From the NCBI GenBank assembly GCA_018240435.1, contig JAFEFT010000021.1, forward strand, positions 1-64,000: a stretch of DNA of 64,000 nucleotides, given 5' to 3'. Numbering within the stretch: position 1 is the stretch's first letter; each line of letters starts with the position of its first letter. The notes beneath the pieces are model-generated. The model was given only the letters and a program-made list of their open reading frames with translations. It had not been told where the DNA came from and made no database searches. Made by a program: the position numbers and the translations under genes. This DNA is from Pseudomonadota bacterium (GTDB lineage Bacteria > Pseudomonadota > Gammaproteobacteria > Xanthomonadales > Xanthomonadaceae). Below, one piece after another: positions 52,529-63,776 of the stretch.

Positions 52529-52596
52529 GCGGACGTTGCCAAGCCGTGGCGGCAGCGGATCGGCGCATCATTCGCCGAACCGCAGCACCTGCGGCA

Positions 52597-54420
52597 TCAC
52601 CGGATCGGCTGATCGAACATCAGCTCGCCGACATAGCGCGCCGGCGGCGAGCCGAACGAAGTCACGGTGTCGTGATAGCGCTTGAGGTTGAAGGCATTGC
52701 CCCATTTTTCGTGCGCCTCGCGCAGCAGGTCGAAGTGCTCCTGGGCACCGACGAAATAGGTCGACAACTGGGTCGAGCTGAGCTGCGCGCGCACCCACTT
52801 GCCGGCGGCCTCGCGTTCTTCCTGGAAGGCGGTGTGCGTCATCAACTGCATCGCCTGCTCGCGCGACATGCCGTCGACCTGGATGGCCTGGTCGAGGATG
52901 GCGTTGGCGGTGGCGCGCAGATACCACTTGAGCTGCACCAGTCGGTACAGCGGGTCGCGGTCGAGGAAGCCCTGCTCGGCCATCATGTGCTCGGCGTACA
53001 CCGCCCAGCCTTCGATGAACGAGCCCGAGCCGAGCACGGCGCGCAGCGTCGAGGGGAACTGGTTGGAATGCCAGATCTGCACGTAGTGTCCCGGCATCGC
53101 CTCGTGCACGCCCAATTCGGCGATCGAGCGGGTGTTGTATTCCCTCAGAAACGAAGTGACCTGCGCGTCCGTCCAGTCGTTGGGGATCGGCGAGACCGCG
53201 TAGAACGTGGCGAGGTTCTTGTCGAGCGGGCCGGGTGAGTCGCAATAAGCCACCGCCACGCCACGTGCGAACTCCGGCATCAAGATCACCTGCACCGGCG
53301 CGCTGGGCAGGGTGATCAGGTCGTGCTTGCGGACGAAATCTGTGGCCTTGGCCAGCTCGGCTTTCGCCGTTTCGACCACATGGTCGCGCGCCGGGCGATC
53401 GGCAGCGGCCAGGTCGAGGGCGAACTGGATCGCGGCCTGCTGCTGGTCCGGCGTGGGCTGCGCGGGCGTCGCCGGCGCGCCGGGTTTGTCCTTGAGCACG
53501 TCGCGGGCGATGGCGTACATCTGCGCACGCGTCTTGACGATTTCGGCTTCGGCGCGGCGGCGGATTTCCTCGCGGCTCATCGTCGAGTCGAGCGCGAAGT
53601 GCAGTTTCTCGTCGAACAGCGCCTTGCCGATGCGGAAGTCGCCCTTGGCGTTGGGCACCAGATCCTTCTCCAGCCACGCTTGCTGCTCGTCGATCGCCTT
53701 GCGCAGCTTGGCGATGGCGGCGTCGAGGCGGGCGCGGTCGGCGGCGGGGAGTTCTTTTTCCTGCGGCACGATCATCGAATCGACGATGTCGAGCGCGCCG
53801 CGGCCCTGCTTTAGCGCGGTCTGCGCGAAGATCGGCGGCACCCGTGCCGGGTCGAGGTTGGCGCGCATGGAGGCGAAGATCGACGGCAACTGCTCGATGC
53901 GTGCGGTGGCGCTGCGCAGGCGGTCGGGCAGCGGCGCGAAGTCGCGCGCCATCAGGGTGAACAGGGCGCTGCCTTCCAGGCCGGTGTAGATCGTCGGATC
54001 CCAGGCCCAGCCCTGCAGCTTCTCGGCGTTGAAGATGTCGTAGCGCAACTGGTTGCGCAGCAGCGCGGCATCGACCTGGTTCTCGCGAGAGAGTTTGCTG
54101 CGATCGATGCGATCGAGCTCGCCGAGCATCTGTTTCGAGAACGCCAACGACTTGGCGCGGCCGGCGGCAGACAGGTCGTCGAGTTGGGCGTCGAAGCGAT
54201 GATCGCCGGTCTGGGTGGCGCCGACCGGCGACAGCCGCATGGCGCCGTCCAGCCAGCGTTTGGCGAGATCGGAAAATTGTGCGTCCATCGGCGATTTCGC
54301 TGGCAGGGTCACGATTTGCGGTGCGCCCGCCGTCGCCGTGGCGTCGCTCGGCGCGGCGGCAGCGATGCCGGTGGCAAGACAGAACGAGGCAGCGAACACG
54401 GCGAGCGGCTTGAGGCGCAT
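52597..54420 (-). CDS. DUF885 family exported peptidase-like protein
   Basis: The 607-residue protein has a signal peptide (MRLKPLAVFAASFCLATGIAAAA). The DUF885 zinc motif is HEAMPGHYVQIWHSNQ, followed by FIEGWAVYAEHMMAEQG. Family length is normal. It is only distantly like the other DUF885 protein in the window, so it is not a recent duplicate. It is divergent from the ubiH pair. Confidence 0.9.
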   Translation of the reverse strand: MRLKPLAVFAASFCLATGIAAAAPSDATATAGAPQIVTLPAKSPMDAQFSDLAKRWLDGAMRLSPVGATQTGDHRFDAQLDDLSAAGRAKSLAFSKQMLGELDRIDRSKLSRENQVDAALLRNQLRYDIFNAEKLQGWAWDPTIYTGLEGSALFTLMARDFAPLPDRLRSATARIEQLPSIFASMRANLDPARVPPIFAQTALKQGRGALDIVDSMIVPQEKELPAADRARLDAAIAKLRKAIDEQQAWLEKDLVPNAKGDFRIGKALFDEKLHFALDSTMSREEIRRRAEAEIVKTRAQMYAIARDVLKDKPGAPATPAQPTPDQQQAAIQFALDLAAADRPARDHVVETAKAELAKATDFVRKHDLITLPSAPVQVILMPEFARGVAVAYCDSPGPLDKNLATFYAVSPIPNDWTDAQVTSFLREYNTRSIAELGVHEAMPGHYVQIWHSNQFPSTLRAVLGSGSFIEGWAVYAEHMMAEQGFLDRDPLYRLVQLKWYLRATANAILDQAIQVDGMSREQAMQLMTHTAFQEEREAAGKWVRAQLSSTQLSTYFVGAQEHFDLLREAHEKWGNAFNLKRYHDTVTSFGSPPARYVGELMFDQPIR

Positions 54421-54532
54421 GGCAGAATCCTTGGGCGTCGGGCGAAGCGGCAAGGATAACGCCGTTGCCAGCCCGACCGCTCGTCGCGGTGCGATCGCGG
54501 TGAGCTGCGGCCTGCCGCGATACCATGTACGC

Positions 54533-55765
54533 ATGACCGAACGCATCCACGACCTGCTCATCGTCGGCGGCGGCCTCGTCGGCGCCAGCCTCGCCTGCGC
54601 ACTCGACGGCAGCGGCCTCGACGTGGCATTGGCCGAATCCGAACCGGCCACCGCGCCGATGATCGCCGATGCCGACGCGCGTTCGCTGGCTTTGGCCGCG
54701 GCCAGCCTCAATGCACTGGCGGCGCTCGGCGTGCTGCGCCAGTTGCCGACGCCGCCCGCGCCGATTCGCCGCATCCATGTCAGCCGCAGCGGCGATTTCG
54801 GGTCGGTGCGGCTGGATGCCGGTGAATACGGGCGCGACGCCTTCGGCGGGGTGGTCGCCGCGACCGCGCTGGGCGCGGCCTTGCAGGCGCGGCTGCGGCA
54901 GGTGCGCGGCTTGCGCCATCTGAGCGGCGCACGGCTGGTGGCGTTGCGCGAAGGCGAGGGCTGGCGCGAGGCCGACGTGGCCGGCGAACAGGGCACGACG
55001 ACGCTCAAGGCGCGACTGGTGGTCGGTGCCGACGGCACCTTCTCGTCGGTGCGCGCGGCGCTGGGCATTGCCACCACGGCACACGATTACCAACAACACC
55101 TGTTCGCCAGCAGCGTGCGCGCCGCGCGCGCCGCCGACGGCCAGGCCTGGGAACGCTTCACCGATGACGGCCCGGTGGCGTTGTTGCCGCGCCTCGGCGG
55201 CGACTATGGTTGCATCTGTACCGTGCGTGCCGACGAGGCCGAGGCGGTTGCCGCGCTCACCGATGACGATTTTCGCGCACTGCTGCAAGCGCGCTTGGGC
55301 TGGCGCGCCGGACGCCTGCTCGCGGTCGGCCGGCGCTCCGGGCATCCGCTGCGGCAGCGGCTGGCGCAGGATCTGATCGCCACGCGCGCGGTGCTGATGG
55401 GCAATGCCGCGCAGACCTTGCATCCGGTCGGCGCGCAGGGCTTCAACCTTGGCCTGCGCGATGCATTGACATTGGCCGAGCTGGTTGGCGGTGCCCGCGG
55501 GGATGCCGGCAGCGCCGCGATGCTGGCCGAATACGCACGCCGGCGTGCCGACGACCGCGCGCAAACCGTGCGCTTCTCCGATGGTCTGGCGCGGCTGACC
55601 GCACTCCCGATGGCGCCGGCGCGAGGGCTGCGATCGCTGGCGATGCGTGCGCTGGCCGACGTGCCGGCGTTGCGCGCGCGGCTGGCCAGTGGCGCGATGG
55701 GATTTCGCGGACGGGTGCCGGCACTGGCGGGCGACGACTCCCTCGCCGCGCAGTGGGCGCGATGA
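54533..55765 (+). CDS. ubiH: 2-octaprenyl-6-methoxyphenol hydroxylase (UbiH-type FAD monooxygenase)
   Basis: The 410-residue flavoprotein hydroxylase of ubiquinone synthesis has the N-terminal FAD motif LLIVGGGLVGASLACAL, the DG motif LVVGADGTFSSVR and the second FAD motif VLMGNAAQTLHPVGAQGFNLGLRDALTLAEL, which is the UbiH/UbiI/UbiF family fingerprint. It overlaps the next hydroxylase gene by 4 bp, as in many gammaproteobacteria. Which ring position it attacks is inferred from gene order. Confidence 0.92.
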   Translation: MTERIHDLLIVGGGLVGASLACALDGSGLDVALAESEPATAPMIADADARSLALAAASLNALAALGVLRQLPTPPAPIRRIHVSRSGDFGSVRLDAGEYGRDAFGGVVAATALGAALQARLRQVRGLRHLSGARLVALREGEGWREADVAGEQGTTTLKARLVVGADGTFSSVRAALGIATTAHDYQQHLFASSVRAARAADGQAWERFTDDGPVALLPRLGGDYGCICTVRADEAEAVAALTDDDFRALLQARLGWRAGRLLAVGRRSGHPLRQRLAQDLIATRAVLMGNAAQTLHPVGAQGFNLGLRDALTLAELVGGARGDAGSAAMLAEYARRRADDRAQTVRFSDGLARLTALPMAPARGLRSLAMRALADVPALRARLASGAMGFRGRVPALAGDDSLAAQWAR

Positions 55766-56970
55766 GCCGGCGGACGCCGTTCGATGTCGCCGTGGTCGGC
55801 GCTGGCGTGGTCGGCGCCAGCGCCGCGCTCGCCGGCGCGCGAATGGGGTTGCGGGTGGCGATGATCGAGGCGCGAGCGCCGACGCCGTGGCGAGCCGATG
55901 CGCCCGATCTGCGCGTGTTCGCGCTGGCGCAGGATGGCATCGACCTGCTCGCCGGGCTGGGCGCATGGGACACCATCGCCGCCCACGCGCAGCCGTATCG
56001 CACGATGCGGGTGTGGGACGCCGCCGGCGGCGGCGCGCTGTGCTTCGATGCGCAGCGTTACGGTCGCGCCGCGCTCGGCTGGATCGCCGAGCAGGGTTTG
56101 CTCGCCGATCGCTTGTGGGCGGCAATGCAGCAGGCTGGCGTGACACTGCACTGTCCGCGGCGGGTGGTCGCGGTCGAGGACCAGGCGTCCGCTCGCGGTG
56201 ATGGCGAGGGCGATGATCGCGAAACGGTCACGCTGCGGCTCGACGATCATTCGGCACTTCGCGCGCGGCTGCTGATCGCCGCCGACGGTGCCGATTCGCA
56301 ACTGCGTACGCTCGCCCGAATCGAGGTGAAACGCCACGACTACGGCCAACGCGGGCTGGTCGCCTTCGTGCAATGCGAACGGCCGCACGCGGACACCGCC
56401 TGGCAACGTTTCCTGCCCACCGGCCCGGTGGCGTTCCTGCCGTTCCGCGATGGCCGCTGTTCGATCGTCTGGACCTTGCCCGACGCCGAGGCCGTCCGCT
56501 TGCTCGCCGTCGACGACGAAACGTTTTGCGGCGAGCTCACCCGCGCCTTCGACGCGACCCTCGGCGAAGTCGTCGCGGTATCGGCGCGTGCCGCCTTCCC
56601 GCTGCGTCGGCAACTGGCCGAGCGCTTCGTGAGCGGACGCATCGTGCTGTGCGGCGATGCCGCGCACGCCGTGCATCCGCTCGCCGGGCAAGGTCTGAAC
56701 GTTGGCTTGCGCGACGTGATCGCGCTGCGCTCGCTGCTGCAAGACGCATTCGCGCGCGGCACCGACATTGGATCCCCTTCGCGGCTGGCGCGCTGGCAAC
56801 GCCAGCGGCGCAGCGAAAGCGCCGCCGCGGCGTGGACTTTCGATGGCATCAATCGCCTGTTTTCCAACGATGCGCCGCTGCCGACACTGGCACGCGGGCA
56901 CCTGCTCGGGCTGGCCGGTCGCATCCCCGGCCTGGATGCGTTGCTGTGGAAGCGTGCGGCTGGCGTTTGA
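55762..56970 (+). CDS. Ubiquinone biosynthesis hydroxylase (UbiI/UbiF-type)
   Basis: The 402-residue flavoprotein has VAVVGAGVVGASAALAGARMG, LLIAADGADSQLRTL and VLCGDAAHAVHPLAGQGLNVGLRDVIALRSL, the fingerprint of the same family. It is coupled to ubiH by an ATGA overlap. UbiI (C5), UbiF (C6) and UbiM share these motifs, so I leave the symbol open. Confidence 0.92.
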   Translation: MSRRTPFDVAVVGAGVVGASAALAGARMGLRVAMIEARAPTPWRADAPDLRVFALAQDGIDLLAGLGAWDTIAAHAQPYRTMRVWDAAGGGALCFDAQRYGRAALGWIAEQGLLADRLWAAMQQAGVTLHCPRRVVAVEDQASARGDGEGDDRETVTLRLDDHSALRARLLIAADGADSQLRTLARIEVKRHDYGQRGLVAFVQCERPHADTAWQRFLPTGPVAFLPFRDGRCSIVWTLPDAEAVRLLAVDDETFCGELTRAFDATLGEVVAVSARAAFPLRRQLAERFVSGRIVLCGDAAHAVHPLAGQGLNVGLRDVIALRSLLQDAFARGTDIGSPSRLARWQRQRRSESAAAAWTFDGINRLFSNDAPLPTLARGHLLGLAGRIPGLDALLWKRAAGV

Positions 56971-56987
56971 GCCGGCCGTCGCGGAGT

Positions 56988-58271
56988 TCAGCCCAGCTTG
57001 CCGGCAATGCGGGCGATGGCCCAGGCCTCGCCGGCGATGGTGCCCATGCAGGTGAGGAAGAAGTTGAGGAAGGTGCGCGAGACGCGATTGCGATACCAGC
57101 CGCCGAGGCTGCCGACGTCATCGCGCAGGTTCATGAAGTCCTGATACGTCGGCTTGCGCGCCCAGGCCTCGACGAGGGCGCTGACGGTGCCCGAGGCGAT
57201 GCCCGGATGGAAGGGCTTGAATGGCGACCACAGCGCGCCGGCGAGCACGCTCAGCGGATGCCCGCCGGCGAGCAGGCAGCCCAGCCCGCCACCGATGGCG
57301 GTGGCGGCGAACCACGTCATCAGCAGGCTGGTGCCGAGGTGGGCGCCACCGTGCCAATAGCCCCAGGCGAAGCTGGCCAGCACCACCGCGGCGATGGTCA
57401 GCGAGACCCACGGGATGCCGCTGCGCTTGGTCACGGTTTCCAGCTCGCTGCATGCGGTGGCCGGGTCGTCGCGATCCTCGCGCAGGTGCTGTGCCAAACC
57501 CTTGAGGTGGCCGGCGCCGACCACCACCAGCACCTGCCGTGATTGCGCAAGCGCACCGTCGGCTGCAGATCGTTCGTCAGGCTCGCCGCGAACCGGAGCA
57601 TTCTCGGCGCGCAGGCGCGCCGCCATGTAGCGATCACGTTCGGCGATCAGCGCGGTGTAGATCGGTGGGCTCTGCGCCGCGAACTCGCCAAAGCTGCTCT
57701 CGAGCATGTCGCCTTGCTTGAGTTTCTCGACCGACTCGGCATCGACGTGTTCGCGTTCGAACAAGCCGGCGCCCAGCCCGGCCATCAGCTTCATCCGGCC
57801 CCAGAAGCCCAGGCCTCGCCAGGCGCGGCGCAAGGTCAGGCCGACATCGCGATCGACCAGTTGCAACGGCAGTCCGCGCGCCTGCGCGGTCGCTGCCGCC
57901 GCCTTCAATTCGGCGCCGGGCTCGACCCCGAGTTGCTCGGATAACCGCCGTTGATACGCGGCCAGTGCGAGGTTGGCGGCGACCAGGCCGGTCTTGCCCT
58001 CGCGCAGGATGCGGAACAGGTCCATGTCGCGCAGGGCGTCGGGGTCGAGCAGGTTGCGCAGCCGGTGCGGATCGAGTTCGACGGCGATGGCGGCAAAGCG
58101 CGGCTCGTTGCTCAGTCGTTCGACTGCCTCGACGCTGGCGCGCGAAACGTGGGCGGTGCCGAGCAGGGTGTAGCGCACGCCATCGCGTTCGACGATGGCA
58201 TGCGGCTGGCTGGCGAGCGGGTCGGCGGCGGTGTCGGCGGCGATGGCGTTCAATCGCGGTACCGTTTGCAC
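56988..58271 (-). CDS. TraB/PrgY family membrane protein
   Basis: The 427-residue protein has the TraB domain (YTLLGTAHVSRASVEAVERL, AIAVELDPHRLRNLL, LVDRDVGLTLRRAWRG, ERDRYMAARL and VLVVVGAGHLKGLAQHL) and then about four C-terminal membrane helices. In Enterococcus relatives (PrgY, TraB) dampen pheromone signals; the fold resembles EreA/ChaN-type metalloenzymes. The role in proteobacteria is unknown. Its start lies 22 bp inside the aguB 3' end, which suggests translational coupling. Confidence 0.88.
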   Translation of the reverse strand: MQTVPRLNAIAADTAADPLASQPHAIVERDGVRYTLLGTAHVSRASVEAVERLSNEPRFAAIAVELDPHRLRNLLDPDALRDMDLFRILREGKTGLVAANLALAAYQRRLSEQLGVEPGAELKAAAATAQARGLPLQLVDRDVGLTLRRAWRGLGFWGRMKLMAGLGAGLFEREHVDAESVEKLKQGDMLESSFGEFAAQSPPIYTALIAERDRYMAARLRAENAPVRGEPDERSAADGALAQSRQVLVVVGAGHLKGLAQHLREDRDDPATACSELETVTKRSGIPWVSLTIAAVVLASFAWGYWHGGAHLGTSLLMTWFAATAIGGGLGCLLAGGHPLSVLAGALWSPFKPFHPGIASGTVSALVEAWARKPTYQDFMNLRDDVGSLGGWYRNRVSRTFLNFFLTCMGTIAGEAWAIARIAGKLG

Positions 58272-59167
58272 AGATCGGCGTAGGCGTCGATGCGGCGATC
58301 GCGCAGGAACGGCCAGATGCGACGGACGTGTTCGCCGCGATCCAGATCCACCTGCGCGATCAACACCTGCGCGGCGTCGGTCGATGCCTGCGCCAGCACT
58401 TCGCCCTGCGGCCCGAGCACATGACTCGAACCCCAGAAGTCGATGCCGCTCGCATCCGTGTGATTTTTAGAAGCAATGGGCGACGGTTCGTGGCCGATGC
58501 GATTGCAGGCCAGCACCGGCAGGCCATTGGCGACGGCATGGCCGCGATGGCTGAGCAGCCAGGCATCGCGCTGCCGCGATTTTTCGTCGTCGGCATCGCT
58601 CGGGTCCCAGCCGATCGCGGTCGGATACAGCAGCAGCTCGGCACCGGCCAGCGCCATCAGGCGCGCCGCTTCCGGATACCACTGATCCCAGCACACCAGC
58701 ACGCCAAGGCGCCCCAGCGAGGTGTCGATCGGAGTGAAGCCCAGATCGCCCGGGGTGAAGTAGAACTTCTCGTGGAAACCCGGATCGTCGGGAATGTGCA
58801 TCTTGCGATAGATGCCGGCCAGCGAACCGTCGACATCGAGCACCACGGCGGTGTTGTGGTACAGGCCGGCGGCGCGACGCTCGAACAGCGAGCCGACGAT
58901 GACCACGCGATGTTGCTTCGCCAGTGCGCCGAGAAATTCGGTGCCGGCGCCCGGGATGGCCTGCGCGCGTTCGAATTCGGTCACCGCTTCGTGCTGGCAG
59001 AAATAGGCACCATCGTGCAGCTCCTGCAGCAGCACCAGTCGGGCGCCGAGCGCCGCGGCCTCGGCCACGCGGTCGGCGATCACGGCGTGATTTTCGGCGA
59101 CGCTGCCGTGATCGCGCTCCTGCACGAGGGCGACGGTGAGCAGGCGTGGGCCGCTGGGTTGTTTCAT
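58250..59167 (-). CDS. aguB: N-carbamoylputrescine amidase
   Basis: This nitrilase-family enzyme hydrolyses N-carbamoylputrescine to putrescine, the step after agmatine deiminase. The 305-residue protein has the Glu-Lys-Cys triad in LVLLQELHDGAYF, YRKMHIPDDPGFHEKFYF and GVLVCWDQWYPEAARLMAL. AIGWDPSDADDEKSRQ is also typical of AguB. aguA lies 80 bp upstream on the same strand. Confidence 0.95.
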   Translation of the reverse strand: MKQPSGPRLLTVALVQERDHGSVAENHAVIADRVAEAAALGARLVLLQELHDGAYFCQHEAVTEFERAQAIPGAGTEFLGALAKQHRVVIVGSLFERRAAGLYHNTAVVLDVDGSLAGIYRKMHIPDDPGFHEKFYFTPGDLGFTPIDTSLGRLGVLVCWDQWYPEAARLMALAGAELLLYPTAIGWDPSDADDEKSRQRDAWLLSHRGHAVANGLPVLACNRIGHEPSPIASKNHTDASGIDFWGSSHVLGPQGEVLAQASTDAAQVLIAQVDLDRGEHVRRIWPFLRDRRIDAYADLCKRYRD

Positions 59168-59247
59168 GTCGAATCGAGCTCGCGGGCGACGACCGGCGTG
59201 GTGCCGGCGGACGGTTGCAGTGGACGAAGCAATGCCGGGGGAAGGAC

Positions 59248-60291
59248 TCAGGACGCGACCAGGCCCTTGGGCAACTGCATGGTCAGGCAATGCAGACTGC
59301 CGTTCTGCCAGATCAATTCGCGGCATGGTACAGGCACCACCTGCCGACCGGGAAATGCCAGCGCCAGCACATCGGCGGCGATGGCATCGGCAGGATCGTC
59401 GTAGGCCGGCATCAGCACGCCGCCGTTGACGATCAGGAAATTGGCGTACGACGCGGCCAGGCGCCGGCCGTCGTGGGCATCGTGGATCGGCCGCGGCCAC
59501 GGCAGCGCGAACAGGCGATAGGGTTTGCCGTCGAGCCGGTGCAACGCCGCCAGTTCGTCGGCCATCGCCGCCAACGGCGCATGATGGGCGTCGCCGTCGT
59601 CGTCGCAGGCCTGGTAGACGATGGCGTCGATCGCCGCAAAGCGAGCCAGGGTGTCGATGTGGGCGTCGGTGTCGTCGCCCTCCAGTGCGCCGTGGTCGAG
59701 CCAGAGCACGCGGCGCTGGTGCAAGGTTTCGGCCAGCCGGGTCGAAAGTTCGCTGCGGTCGAGCTGCGGGTGGCGCGCGTGCAGGCAATGCCAGGTACAC
59801 AGCAAGGTGCCGTCGCCGTCGGTCTCGATGGCGCCGCCTTCGAGCGCGAAATCCACCCGTTCGCGCTGCGCGTGCGCGAACAGACCGTGCACGAACAGCC
59901 GTTCGATCAGGCGATCATCACGGCAGGACGCGAATTTGTCGCCCCAAGCGTTGAAGTGGAAGTCGAGCAGGCGAAAATCGCCGTGACCGACGAGGCTGAC
60001 CGGCCCGGAATCACGCAGCCAGGTGTCGTCGTAATCGACCTCGACGAAACGCAGGCGCTTGCCGGGCACGCCAGCCTCGATCAGGCGTGCGTGCGCATGC
60101 TCGCGCAGCGTGGCATCGGCGACGCAGACGATGACGGGCTGGAAACGCGCGATCGCGGCGACCAGCGCGAGGTAACTCTTCTCTACGGCCGGAAGTCGCG
60201 GCGCCCAGTCGGTGCCGGCATGCGGCCACGCGACCAGTACCGCCGATTGCGGCTCCCACTCGGCGGGAAAGCGAACGCCAGGAGCGGTCAT
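59248..60291 (-). CDS. aguA: Agmatine deiminase
   Basis: It converts agmatine to N-carbamoylputrescine and ammonia for putrescine synthesis. The 347-residue protein has FPAEWEPQSAVLVAWPH, DYDDTWLRDSGPV, FNAWGDKF and LEGGAIETDGDGTLL. HIDTLARF and the catalytic Cys335 in GSLHCLTMQLP complete the family pattern. The small exported-protein gene ends 7 bp upstream. Confidence 0.96.
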   Translation of the reverse strand: MTAPGVRFPAEWEPQSAVLVAWPHAGTDWAPRLPAVEKSYLALVAAIARFQPVIVCVADATLREHAHARLIEAGVPGKRLRFVEVDYDDTWLRDSGPVSLVGHGDFRLLDFHFNAWGDKFASCRDDRLIERLFVHGLFAHAQRERVDFALEGGAIETDGDGTLLCTWHCLHARHPQLDRSELSTRLAETLHQRRVLWLDHGALEGDDTDAHIDTLARFAAIDAIVYQACDDDGDAHHAPLAAMADELAALHRLDGKPYRLFALPWPRPIHDAHDGRRLAASYANFLIVNGGVLMPAYDDPADAIAADVLALAFPGRQVVPVPCRELIWQNGSLHCLTMQLPKGLVAS

Positions 60292-60297
60292 TGCATC

Positions 60298-60630
60298 CTA
60301 TTTGCCAACCGGCGCCGGGCCGATTTCCTCGGCCGAGGCGCGGTTGAGGACGACGTCGACGACGCGGCCATGCGCGAAATAGACCGTGTACTGCGGATAC
60401 ACCCAGCGCTGGATCACCGGCCACTGCGCCTTCTCGCCGCCGCGCGGCTCGAGCTTTTGCGTCGGCGCGCCGAGGCGTTTTTCGACCGCCGCCATGTTCA
60501 TGCCGCGCATCGAATGCTCGACCGCCGCATCCATCCTGGCGCGATCGACGAGCAGCGTATCGGCATGCGCGGCCGGCAGGAACGCCAGCGTCGCCATCGC
60601 GAAGGTCGAAATCAGGAACAGACGATTCAT
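60298..60630 (-). CDS. Small exported protein with BamE/SmpA-like segment
   Basis: The 110-residue product begins MNRLFLISTFAMATLAFLPAAHAD, a clear signal peptide. The mature part has MNMAAVEKRLGAPTQKL, QRWVYPQYTVYFAHGRVVDVVL, a helix-GxP-strand order like the SmpA/BamE fold, but no lipobox. GGAG lies 6 bp before the ATG; an earlier in-frame ATG is also preceded by a repeat of the same bases (GGAGATCGCAATG). Function is unknown. It may be co-transcribed with aguA. Confidence 0.75.
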   Translation of the reverse strand: MNRLFLISTFAMATLAFLPAAHADTLLVDRARMDAAVEHSMRGMNMAAVEKRLGAPTQKLEPRGGEKAQWPVIQRWVYPQYTVYFAHGRVVDVVLNRASAEEIGPAPVGK

Positions 60631-60745
60631 TGCGATCTCCATTGCGATCTCCCGGATCTGGAATGCGCGGAACGTTGCATCGGCGACGACCATCGCTGGC
60701 CGGACGCAGTGTCGGGCACGCCAGGGGCGCGCGGTCACGCCGGCA

Positions 60746-60871
60746 TCAGCGCTGGCGAGCCTTGAAGCGCGGGTTGGATTTGCAGATCACGAACACCTTG
60801 CCGCGACGGCGGACGACCTTGCAGTCGCGGTGGCGGCTCTTGGCCGACTTCAGGGAAGACAGGACTTTCAT
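60746..60871 (-). CDS. rpmJ: 50S ribosomal protein L36 (YkgO type)
   Basis: The 41-residue protein begins [20 protein letters not shown] and ends [12 protein letters not shown]. This is the longer YkgO-like L36 form with an incomplete zinc ribbon, as opposed to the 38-residue Zn-ribbon form. It is divergent from rpsO. Confidence 0.93.
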   Translation of the reverse strand: MKVLSSLKSAKSRHRDCKVVRRRGKVFVICKSNPRFKARQR

Positions 60872-60942
60872 GGCGGGCTCTGGCTGGCGTGTGATGGATC
60901 AATCGCCCATTGTATCGACCGCGTCGGGTTGCGGCAACTGGA

Positions 60943-60978
60943 AGCCTCTTCCAACGACACATGAGCCTGGAAGAGGCT
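60943..60978. promoter_or_regulatory. Perfect 10-bp inverted repeat upstream of rpmJ and rpsO
   Basis: AGCCTCTTCC and GGAAGAGGCT are separated by 16 bp. The site lies 72 bp before the rpmJ start and just upstream of the rpsO promoter. It could be an operator or form a hairpin in the rpmJ leader. Confidence 0.5.
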
Positions 60979-60988
60979 CGTGCAGTGC

Positions 60989-61017
60989 TTGCTGCGCCGC
61001 CGCATCGGACTTACAAT
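60989..61017 (+). promoter_or_regulatory. Sigma-70 promoter for rpsO-pnp
   Basis: TTGCTG and TACAAT are separated by exactly 17 bp, about 160 bp before the rpsO start codon. A long leader follows, which is common for rpsO. Confidence 0.7.
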
Positions 61018-61179
61018 GCCGTGCTCACCCGGGCTAAGGCGGGCCGTCGTTGCGGCGGCGCCTGTGGTTCGGGTCGAGTTCGTCCCATGTCCCCGGGGCC
61101 CTGGCCCCACCCACGGCGGACTGCGCGGTGTGCCGCAAGGCATTCCTGCCGGTTTCGCATCACCAGAAGGCAACATCCG

Positions 61180-61440
61180 ATGTCCATCGATACCGCCAAG
61201 GTCATTTCCGAATACCAGCGTGCGCCCGGCGATACGGGTTCTCCCGAGGTCCAGGTCGCCCTGCTCAGCGCCCGCATCGAGCAGCTCACCGGCCACTTCA
61301 AGACCCACAAGAACGATCACCACTCGCGCCGCGGCCTGCTGATGATGGTCAACCAGCGCCGCAGCCTGCTCGACTACCTGCACCGCACCGACGCCGAGCG
61401 TTACAAGACGTTGATCGGTCGCCTCGGCATCCGCAAGTAA
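61180..61440 (+). CDS. rpsO: 30S ribosomal protein S15
   Basis: The 86-residue primary rRNA-binding protein of the small subunit shows [37 protein letters not shown] in separate helices and ends [15 protein letters not shown] lies 9 bp before the ATG. pnp follows, the usual order. Confidence 0.98.
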   Translation: MSIDTAKVISEYQRAPGDTGSPEVQVALLSARIEQLTGHFKTHKNDHHSRRGLLMMVNQRRSLLDYLHRTDAERYKTLIGRLGIRK

Positions 61441-61452
61441 TCGCGTCACCGC

Positions 61453-61486
61453 GAACGCCTCCGAAGTGGAGGCGTTCTCGTTTTCC
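61453..61486 (+). terminator. Terminator/attenuator between rpsO and pnp
   Basis: GAACGCCTCC-GAAGT-GGAGGCGTTC is a perfect 10-bp stem followed by TCGTTTTCC. The partial T-run suggests leaky termination, as known between rpsO and pnp in E. coli. Confidence 0.75.
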
Positions 61487-61617
61487 GGCGTCGGCGATGC
61501 CCGCGCCCGAACCGCTGCCCGCACTCGCTCGTGGCGGAATCCGCGCCGGTTCGCCGGCATACTCGCAACACCCCTGCGTGGCCAATGGTGGCCCCGCATC
61601 CAGACAGGACAGATACC

Positions 61618-63723
<2,106 letters not shown>

Positions 63724-63750
63724 GCGCTGCTGCCTGCACAGGGGATTCGG

Positions 63751-63776
63751 AAAGGCGGGCTGCGGCCCGCCTTTTC
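63751..63776 (+). terminator. Rho-independent terminator after pnp
   Basis: AAAGGCGGGC-TGCG-GCCCGCCTTTTC: a GC-rich stem, flanked by A-run and T-run, 28 bp past the pnp stop. It may work in both directions. Confidence 0.92.

Noticed and set aside
52568-56146. Minus-strand frame of almost 1200 codons across the DUF885 and ubiquinone genes
   Set aside because: Arg-rich noise antisense to or out of frame with well-supported genes.
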